From Folioceros fuciformis (taxonomy: Eukaryota > Anthocerotophyta > Anthocerotopsida > Anthocerotales): 21,216 bases of DNA. Both the position numbers and the translations under genes were made by a program. The notes below the pieces were generated by a model. The model searched no databases. It saw nothing but the letters and a program-made list of their open reading frames with translations, and was not told the DNA's origin. The stretch spans positions 1 through 21,216 of the forward strand of contig JBNGIO010006176.1 of NCBI GenBank assembly GCA_049999805.1. Reading direction: 5' to 3'. Shown in pieces: positions 14,936-21,216 of the stretch; position 1 is the stretch's first letter, and each line of letters starts with the position of its first letter.

Positions 14936-15483
14936 CTTAAATTATTTTTTGATGTTACTATTTGAAAGTATGGAAGATATAGTACTAGTGGTTGCACATA
15001 ATAATGAAATAGGTGAGTGGTCCTTTTAATTTTACACCTTTTGTAGAGTTGATATATGATTGTAATCATGATGTTATGACCAGTTATGACAATGTTATGA
15101 TTGGTTATGGCTCATCTTTGACCCAAATCTCATATGTGCTGCCCACTACCTAATTATAGGTACAAGAGGTACTCTTAAGGGACAAACATTGTTTAAAAGT
15201 TGAGGTTATGGTTGTTTTATGAATGCTAAGAAACCAGGATGAAAATAGGAGACACCTTGAGAAAAGAATAGCAAATGCCTAACAAGATTTATCTCTCTTC
15301 GGGTATTACAAAAAAACAAAAGATGAAGCGTGATGTTGAAAACCTCCCTTTTATTTATTTTGTGAGGTGAAGAATGATCATACGGTTTTACATTATATTT
15401 TTGTTTTAAAGATGGTTTGGATTTTGTGAAGGAGGTTCCTTAGATTTGGAAGTATGTTAGAAAACAAAGGTTATTATGAGGAG

Positions 15484-15893
15484 GTGGGAACTCTTTGTCC
15501 TCTTTGGTATATCACAAATTAAAAATAAAAAAGTGGAAACACGATGTTCTCTTTTTGGTACACCTTTCAAGGGAAAGAAAAAAACTTAGGGATTCTTTGT
15601 CCTCTTTCGTATGTCCTAAAAGAAAAGAAAAGAAAAAGTAAGAACTCTTTATCCTCTTTGGTATATCATAAATTAAAAAAAAAAAGTGGAAACATAATGT
15701 TCTCTTTGGTACACCTTACAAGGGAAAGAAAAAAACTTAGGGATTCTTTGTCCTCTTTCGCATGTCGTAAAAGAAAAGAAAAGGAAAAGTAGGAATTCTT
15801 TGTCTTCTTTGGTATATCATAAAAATAAAATAAAAATGGAAACACGACGTTCTCTTTGGTACACCTTACAAGGGAAAGAAAAAAACTTAATTG
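15484..15893. repeat. Tandem repeat array, 150-153-bp period, about 2.7 copies
   Basis: The landmark (g/a)tggaaacacga-gttctcttt recurs at 15533, 15686 and 15836. Each unit also has ctctttggtatatca, an A-rich stretch, caagggaaagaaaaaaactta and a cctctttcgtatgtc-like segment. Period variation comes from A-run length. The array borders the truncated end of element C. Confidence 0.85.
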
Positions 15894-15901
15894 AATTGAA
15901 C

Positions 15902-16456
15902 TTAAATTGAATTGTCAAGGAGCTGTATCTTGACTAATCCTGTACCCTTAATGGATAAACCACTGTCATCACCCAAAAGAACAAATTGGTGATGATCTGG
16001 AGTAGAGTCAAAAACAGTGAAAGCATTCCTATCAAAACAGATGTGGCTGGTTGCCCCCGAGTCGAGAAACCACATGTCATTCTGGATCTGAACAGAAGAT
16101 AAGCAAATTGCTAAGATGGAGGGTGGCTTGGGTAGACCTTTAGATGTGGCTACATTGGATGCTGGAATGGAACTTGCACTTTCCTTCCTGGGCTCACCAG
16201 CCCTTTTCTTCCTACAATCCTTCTCAAAATGACCAGGAATCTTGCACCAGTTGCACGTGAAAGTATGTCTTTGAAGGTTGGGCTGCCGAGAGGTTGAAGA
16301 TCCTTCTCGTGTTGAGCACCCACGTCCTCTGCCACGATTGCCTCCACGTCCTCTTGAAGCAAAAAAAACTCTGTTGCCTTGCTGCATAGTAGGCTTTGAC
16401 TTGTGAAGGCTCCTCCGGCGTTCTTCAGCAATCAAAGCTCCAAATATCTGCTCCAA
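15902..16456 (-). pseudogene. Element C gag C-terminus and protease start
   Basis: A 184-codon frame begins in gag (EQIFGALIAEERRRSL), passes an Arg/Gly-rich stretch (GRGGNRGRGRG) and a complete zinc knuckle CNWCKIPGHFEKDC. It enters protease at MWFLDSGATSHICFDRNAF, where the catalytic DSGA is intact. It ends at LVKIQLLDNSI and a stop, in the middle of protease. Of the four elements with a visible protease active site (A, B, C, D), only this one keeps DSGA unchanged. Confidence 0.85.
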
Positions 16457-17382
16457 TGTTATATTGGCACCAGGTCCAACTGCTTGAAGAGTAGCATTCT
16501 GAGAACTGATAAACTAAGAATAACTATCAGGCAGAGATGCTAAAAAGGAAACAGCTGCTTGAAACTCAATGAAAGTTGTCCCACAATATGCAAGGGTCGC
16601 ACGAGCTGTGCGAAACTTATTGATATAAGACTAAACAGTCTCATTATCCTTCATACGAATATTGAAAAAATCCCGATGCGCCAAAACAAGGAAATAGAAC
16701 TCTTATCTCTATAGATGAGTTGGAAGTTGTTCCAAACTTCAGCTGAGGTGTCAGCGTCCATGGTATGTGGCATCATGTTCCTGTCAAGGGATGCCAAAAG
16801 GATTGACTGGGCTCTCCTGTCCTTCCTTTGCCATGCAAGAATATCAGCAGCATTTGCATTGTTGGGCTGTGCTGCTGGTTTTGGTTCTGTCCCGTCCACG
16901 ACGGACATGAGCTCATGCTCCTCCAAAATATGGGTCAGCCTCATGGCCCAGATGTGGTAATCATTACCATTGAAGCGATCCTTGTCCTTGAACTCAATCT
17001 TCAAGGAACCTAGGGTGATCGCCATAGCTTGCGCAAGGGTGTTGACAGGAGGCATTGGTTGTTGAAATGTGCTGGCTCCTAAATGTGCAGCTTGTGCAGT
17101 GGAAATTCCAACTCCACCAGCAGGATAGCCTGCCGCGCTTGCAAGGGTGCTTGCAAAACCAGCAGGGTTGCCTGCTGCAGGAGAGGGAACACCAGATGGG
17201 TTGCCCCAAAAACTTCTCAAAAGCTCAAAAGGAGACGCCGCTTGCTGCTCATCGATGCCGGTTGTGGAATTGACAATAGGGGAAGCGGGTTCCTCCTGCA
17301 AATCCAATCTGCCAAGGTCCACATCTTCGCCTTCATTAAATTCGCTAGACGCTGATGATGGCGAACCTGGCTGCATGTCCAA
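16457..17382 (-). pseudogene. gag: Element C gag N-terminal and central part, broken
   Basis: From the ATG at 17382 (MDMQPGSPSSASSEF) an acidic and Ala/Gly-rich N-terminal region of about 120 residues precedes KFKDRFNGNDYHIWAMRL-like gag signature (here FKDKDRFNGNDYHIWAMRL), TEVWNNFQLIY-like sequence and YRDKS. A frameshift near 16690 is followed in another frame by FFNIRMKDNETV, a stop, SYINKFRTARATLAYCG, FLASLPDSYS, a stop, and FISSQNATLQAVGPGANITL joining the next block. The long low-complexity N-terminus is unlike the gag of A, B and E. Confidence 0.8.
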
Positions 17383-17392
17383 TTTTCAGACA

Positions 17393-17683
17393 TTAAGAAC
17401 GGGGCACGCGTGGGCGTCCCGGTGAAAACAGCCTAGCCAAATGCACACGCTTCTCTTCTTCAAATGGAGTAGACAATAAATATAATTGCCGAATTCCCGT
17501 TAGAAGAATAGAGAGAAAATCTTGTAAATCATGGATCTGGTGAGATGCTTCCCTCAAATCAGCTTCAAGTTGTCGTTGTAGAAAGTTACGAGGAAATGAC
17601 GAAGCTGGATGTTGAATAGGGCCTCTATTGGAAACACGTCTCACTAAATTTTGTTGAGGGCTCCTTTCACGGGGTTCCTTCAA
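17393..17683 (-). CDS. Leader open frame upstream of element C gag
   Basis: A 96-codon frame between the primer site and gag. It includes a helix-like stretch (LEADLREASHQIHDLQDFLS, then LLTGIRQLYLLS) and an Arg-rich start. I recognise no domain. It ends just before the gag ATG and may be a former gag N-terminal extension or an upstream frame; a comparable leader frame exists in element A. Confidence 0.3.
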   Translation of the reverse strand: MKEPRERSPQQNLVRRVSNRGPIQHPASSFPRNFLQRQLEADLREASHQIHDLQDFLSILLTGIRQLYLLSTPFEEEKRVHLARLFSPGRPRVPRS

Positions 17684-18240
17684 CTTGCGATGTAAACAAA
17701 TGAAGCCACAATCTGATGTAGGTGACGGTGAGGCTTGAGGACGAACACTCCTCCACTACACGCGGGAAGTCGTCCTGCGCCTCGGCATATCCCAGAGCGG
17801 CGGAATGCCGGCTTGAAAATCAGGCTTCCTTTCCTAGCACCGTGCAGCAAACCAGCATGCCACATCGGGCCCTGAAGCGCCTCTAGCCATCGATCTCATC
17901 TGCCCGGCCTCAAATCACATCAAAACCAAGTTGTTGTCGCCAGCGCCTTGGTACTGCGTTCTCCATCCAAGGTTGTCCAGGGCTACAAGTCACACCTACA
18001 GGCTGCAGCGCGCCTTGAGGGCCGTGATCACGGCTACAGCGGAAATTGAAACGCGCGGCAGAAAAATCCAGGTTGCTTGGCCGGTAGAGGCGCTGAAAAC
18101 CGTGAACAATCCTGCAGATGAGGGCATGAAAGATCAAGGGCGCTCCTGCCCAGCATGTGACACCGGGCCCGGAAACGCCTCAATCCGTCGCTCGCAGGCA
18201 CGTGAGCCCGCTGCCCCTCAGCGGTAAATCGATTTTCATG
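17684..18240 (-). other. Element C GC-rich leader with internal duplication
   Basis: About 560 bases of GC-rich sequence between the leader frame and the primer site. Segments 17853-17892 and 18151-18190 match at 32 of 40 positions, and weaker matches lie around them, so the leader seems to have grown by duplication. Confidence 0.55.
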
Positions 18241-18252
18241 GCTCTGATACCA
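18241..18252 (-). other. Element C primer-binding site
   Basis: GCTCTGATACCA on the + strand is TGGTATCAGAGC on the - strand, the initiator tRNA-Met site, separated from the LTR by seven bases. Confidence 0.9.
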
Positions 18253-18259
18253 TTTCGCG

Positions 18260-18426
18260 TGATGGATTAGTGTGAAAGTTAGAGCACGGGCACGAGAGCG
18301 TGAGAATGCAAGGGGCAAGTGAGCAAAGACAAAAGCGGTTATAATTCATTTCACAAGAAAGTGTATATATATAATTAGGTATTTAATAAAGTATATTTCT
18401 GATTATAAAACTAACCTAAACTAACA
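18260..18426 (-). repeat. Element C 5' LTR (about 167 bp)
   Basis: TGATGGATTAG on the left and AAACTAACA on the right (+ strand) give TG...CA ends; the left end faces the primer site. A tatatatata run near 18363-18372 can serve as a TATA box on the - strand. With no second copy in the window the right boundary is inferred from the terminal CA. Confidence 0.65.
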
Positions 18427-18456
18427 TAATTTCCTTTAGTCATAATTTCCTTTAGT
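18425..18456. repeat. 16-bp perfect direct duplication at the C/D junction
   Basis: cataatttcctttagt occurs twice in a row, from 18425 and from 18441, between the element C LTR and the reverse transcriptase of element D. Confidence 0.85.
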
Positions 18457-18855
18457 TTGGACATCCATGTGATGCATCTCTGGATCCATGGTTGCTGATA
18501 TTGCTAAGAGTACACGGATGGATGTTATCTTAGCAACTGGAGAGAAAGTGTATGTGTAATCAACACCTGGCACTTGAGTATATCCTTTCCCTACCATTCT
18601 TGGCTTGTAACGCTCAATGCTTCCATCAGTCTTATGTTTGATCTTGAATACCTAGTTTAATCCTATGCACTTTCTTCCTGGAGGAAGAGGAGTGATTTTC
18701 CAAGTCTTGTTCTTGATAAGTGAATTATATTCACTATCTAGAGCCGCTCTCCACTCCTTAGCCTTTGGTCCTTCCAATGCTTCCTTCAAGGTTTGTCGCT
18801 CATCAGCATCCACTAACAAAGCCATTTCAATGTTACATGCATTTATCGACTCCAA
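18456..18855 (-). pseudogene. Element D reverse transcriptase N-terminal part
   Basis: On the - strand LKEALEGPKAKEWRAALDSE and LIKNKTWKITPLPPGRKCIG are the conserved start of Copia reverse transcriptase. A TAG (18652-18654) follows, then VFKIKHKTDGSIERYK, GKGYTQVPGVDYTYTFS and MHHMDVQT, where the sequence switches to the element C side. The same TAG is found in B. The catalytic YVDD region is missing. Confidence 0.85.
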
Positions 18856-19224
18856 AAGCTTTCTTGAAGGTTTCCTACTCTTTGTTGATCTCTTGAGATC
18901 TGGTGCAGGCTCCTCTGGGTTGGTTGGATTAGGTTTTATGTCAGTGTCTGCAACACTGCATATATCCCCTACATTATCAGAAAGGGATCTACCCTAAAGA
19001 TCAGGAGTCTAATCTACATGAGGAGAAGAATCAAATGATGTATCTAGAGGTGTCTCATATACCTCCTTATACATCGTGATAACTACGGGAGTTTCTCCCA
19101 CTGTTTTGGGAGGATCTAATACTTCATCAAAAACATCCCTTCTAAAGATGATTTTCTTCGTAGAAGGGTTATATAACCAATACCCCTTTACCTCATCGGA
19201 GTATCCAAGCATGATCATTAGCAT
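18856..19224 (-). pseudogene. Element D integrase-RT linker
   Basis: MLGYSDEVKGYWLYNPSTKK and IIFRRDVFDEV are the conserved GY(S)-KGYRLYxP...RDVxFDE segment downstream of integrase. After it comes a less conserved acidic stretch (ETPLDTSFDSSPHVD), a stop at 19009-19011, and further linker sequence to reverse transcriptase. Element B lost this part. Confidence 0.8.
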
Positions 19225-19640
19225 TGCATGTCTTTAGGATCCCATTTGGTTCGATTTTGCTTCGGAACATGAGCATAAACTACAGAACCAAAAATCCTAA
19301 AGTGACTGATAGTAGGTTTGATGCTAGACCATGCCTCTTCCAATGTCATTCCAAGCATAGCCTTAATTGGAACTCTGCTCAAAATGTAAGTGATTGTAAC
19401 AGCAGCCTCTCCCCAAAAATGTACTTCCAATGCACTGTGATGGAGCATACACTTTGTTGCTTCCACCAAACTTTTAAGCTTGTGCTCTGCTACTCCATTT
19501 TGTTGTGGCATATGAGGAATTGCGAATTGTCTTCGAATTCCACACTCCTTGCAAAAGCTTTTAAATTGAGAAGAGATGTACTCCCCTCCATTATCACTTC
19601 TCAAAGTCTTTAAGCATTCTCCACTCTCCTTTTCAACCAA
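19218..19640 (-). pseudogene. Element D integrase core, second half
   Basis: A 140-codon frame: LKTLRSDNGGEYISSQFKSF carries the second catalytic Asp and PQQNGVAEHKLKSLVEATK the catalytic Glu, both intact. HFWGEAAVTITYILSRVP, LEEAWSSIKPTISHFRIFG and KWDPKDMQC follow as usual. This is the region missing from B. It is separated from the first half by a stop at about 19647 and from the linker by a shift near 19220. Confidence 0.85.
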
Positions 19641-19646
19641 GACCTT

Positions 19647-19890
19647 CTATATCTTAAATGTGTTGAAAACCTCGGACTTCTCCTTCAAGAGATAAGTCCA
19701 AATTCTTCTTTTCAAGGCATCCACAAAGACTAGAATATAACGTGATCCACCATGAGTAGGATTCTGCATGGGTCCACACACATAAGTGTGTACAAGCTCT
19801 AGCTTCTTACTAGCTCGACGAGCCCCGATCTTAGGGAACTGAGAGTGGTGAAGCTTGCCCATGATACAACCTTGACATGGTTGATAATCA
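19647..19890 (-). pseudogene. Element D integrase, first half
   Basis: MGKLHHSQFPKIGARRASKK, LELVHTYVCGPMQNPTHGG and YILVFVDALKRRIWTYLLK correspond to B. VDD has become VDA here. It ends at a stop after FNTFKI; the next half continues in the same frame. Confidence 0.85.
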
Positions 19891-20452
19891 CCTCTGTCTC
19901 AACGTCCAAACTTAAACCCTTAACCAAATTCTGGGTCTGCATCAATTTAAGGGTATCTATGTTTGTATGCCCTAGACGTCGATGCCAGATGCTGTTGACT
20001 CCTTGGCTGGGAGGTGAACTTAACATAGTTGCGTAAGCTTCTTCATCTCCTATAGAAGCACACAACTTGTAGAGATTGCCTTCCCAAATACCTTTGGCTA
20101 TCACCTTAACATTAGGTGATTCGGGTTGCTCGGGTTGGATGCGACATCCTTGTGAATGGAACACAATCTCATTTTCTTGGTCAATAATTCTAGCTACAAA
20201 AAGAAGATTTTTGGCAAGACTAGGTACAAGGTGTACATCCTTTATAGTACCCTTGGACTCTTCACCAGGTAGTTTTACCTTCATGACACCTTTCCCTTTG
20301 ATCTCGTATGATGTGTTATCACCAAGTGCCACCCTATGCTCTGTCAACATTTCTTTGTAGCTTGAGATCCAGGGTCGATTGTAGGTAAAGTGTTGAGATG
20401 CTCCAGGGTCTAGGTTGAGACTCTCATCCTTTCTTATTAAGCGATCTCCCAT
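19799..20452 (-). pseudogene. Element D protease plus GAG-preintegrase
   Basis: 217 codons, as in B, with about eight residue differences. It keeps LDPGASQHF (DPGA in place of DSGA), KLPGEESKGTIKD, the WHRRLGHTNIDTL zinc half-site, and the same frameshift at about 19883-19896 before CQGCIMGK. Confidence 0.85.
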
Positions 20453-20509
20453 TGTCTCTATTGTTGAAGCAGAAAAAAGATTTTCTTCCCACTTACTTAC
20501 TTGATTGGC

Positions 20510-20929
20510 TTATGATTGTTTTCCCTTCTTCAAGTCGGCCAATCTTGTCCTATAGTCTTTTGCATAATGGTTAGGTTTCTTACAATAATGGCAAGTACCC
20601 CATGTTTTTTTCATTTTAACTTTCTCCTTTGATCCTTCACTAGAGTTGTCATGTGGGATCTTCCCTTGCGACTTTCCTTTCCTTAAAAAAAATACCGAGT
20701 CACCTTTCTGTTCATTCTTGAATGAATTCACCAGCTCTTCTTGTAGAAGCAACCCAACCATCTCTTCTATTATCGCTTGTTTATCACTTGAATGCATCGC
20801 TATTGATGTCATGAAAGACAACACAAATTGCATGTACGTTGATAGCAAACTATTCAATAACTCCATAATCATCCTTCCTTCAGAAGGTTTGATGTCTGTA
20901 GCTTGCATTTGATCAACCAAGTTCTTCAA
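20510..20929 (-). pseudogene. gag: Element D gag C-terminal part, zinc knuckle damaged
   Basis: Colinear with the B copy and almost identical. The zinc knuckle reads CHYCKKPNHYAKDY: the last cysteine is now tyrosine (codon at about 20552-20554), while B keeps Cys. The amber TAG upstream (20942-20944) is shared with B. Confidence 0.85.
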
Positions 20930-21216
20930 CTTGTTGACGTGCTATTGAATCATCTCCCCTTCAACCATCTTGAAGTTGAACAATTGTTGCTCCAACAACA
21001 TCTCACTCACCATACTTCTTTTTCGTACATATGGCAAAGGGTAGTCCATGCCTTCTTCGATGTTGCACACTCACTCAATTGAGAGAGTATGTCATCAGAC
21101 ACATTAAGAAGGATTGCAGCTAATGTTGATCCATCCTTATCAAGGTCTTCTTTGGTGGGTGTGTCTTCAAGGCCCTTGTCGATGAATTTCCATACTCCTC
21201 TCTCAATGAGAAGCAT
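20930..21216 (-). pseudogene. gag: Element D gag N-terminal part, cut by the window edge
   Basis: ERGVWKFIDKGLEDTPTKED through CHMYEKEVW matches B residue for residue, including the frameshift near 21009 and the resulting stop. The gag start lies beyond the window. Confidence 0.85.

Larger units (their letters stand above)
13855..15480. other. Unassigned AT-rich sequence between elements B and C
   Basis: No convincing gene on either strand. The first 370 bp are less AT-rich and hold a short methyltransferase-like relic; the rest is AT-rich with a diverged direct repeat. Frames of 60-130 codons cross it on both strands, but none shows a known motif. Confidence 0.5.
15902..18426 (-). mobile_element. 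Element C: 5' half of a Copia retrotransposon, - strand
   Basis: It has an LTR, a primer-binding site, an unusually long leader, gag and the first part of protease, then ends in AT-rich sequence next to the tandem array. No preintegrase, integrase, reverse transcriptase or 3' LTR follows, so it is a 5' fragment. Its outer LTR end lies against the reverse transcriptase of element D, consistent with insertion into D followed by loss of the far side. Confidence 0.8.
18456..21216 (-). mobile_element. Element D: Copia retrotransposon of the same family as B, cut at both ends
   Basis: On the - strand from the right edge: gag, zinc knuckle, protease, preintegrase, integrase and the start of reverse transcriptase. 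Alignment with B is colinear: D minus B position is 6935 on one side of B's deletion and 7784 on the other, with no other indel noticed. The gag start, primer site and 5' LTR lie beyond 21216. Reverse transcriptase is cut at 18456 by the C junction. Confidence 0.85.

Noticed and set aside
15544-15792. Lys-rich 82-codon open frame
   Set aside because: It is a by-product of the A-rich tandem array; the residues repeat with the DNA unit and resemble no protein.

Overview
The window looks like nuclear DNA of a land plant. Most of it is decayed Copia-type (Ty1/copia) LTR retrotransposons, stacked and nested in each other. A small host island at about 7.7-9.3 kb interrupts them. It holds a fragment of a gamma-tubulin complex protein 3 (GCP3/SPC98) gene and a two-exon, animal-type catechol O-methyltransferase-like gene with a GT-AG intron. 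That intron, the initiator-Met-tRNA primer-binding sites typical of plant Copia elements, and the GCP3 fragment support a plant. The clade cannot be fixed from sequence alone; a non-seed plant is a guess based on the animal-type COMT. I see no rRNA, tRNA, CRISPR array or bacterial operon. Three runs of N mark assembly gaps, and two of them look like unmerged overlaps rather than missing DNA.

Layout. 1-1169: AT-rich sequence with short tandem repeats, ending in a GC-rich block. 1170-3799: element A (+ strand), a partial LTR, a 100-N gap, the last codons of RNase H, a polypurine tract, a second LTR, then a primer-binding site and a new gag-protease-preintegrase region. This is an LTR-internal-LTR-internal tandem; a 199-bp solo LTR sits inside its protease region. 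3800-4489: nothing recognised. 4490-7684: element E (- strand), both LTRs present, protease and reverse transcriptase deleted, integrase carrying a second solo LTR (5081-5362). 7701-9299: host island. 9300-9950: unassigned. 9951-13854: element B (- strand), both LTRs and all domains represented but broken. 13855-15480: mostly unassigned AT-rich DNA. 15484-15893: a 150-153-bp tandem array. 15902-18426: element C (- strand), 5' half only (LTR, primer site, long leader, gag, start of protease). 18456-21216: element D (- strand), same family as B, running off the window.

No retroelement here can encode a complete set of its own proteins. The most informative signals are evolutionary. B and D share several disabling mutations and align without indels except for one 863-bp deletion in B repaired with a templated 14-nt filler. 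Two solo LTRs can be placed by target duplications and by the reading frame they interrupt. The two 10-N gaps can be closed by their flanking overlaps. I did not find a previously undescribed functional system; the only plausible host gene is the O-methyltransferase, and it carries a one-base frameshift near its 3' end.
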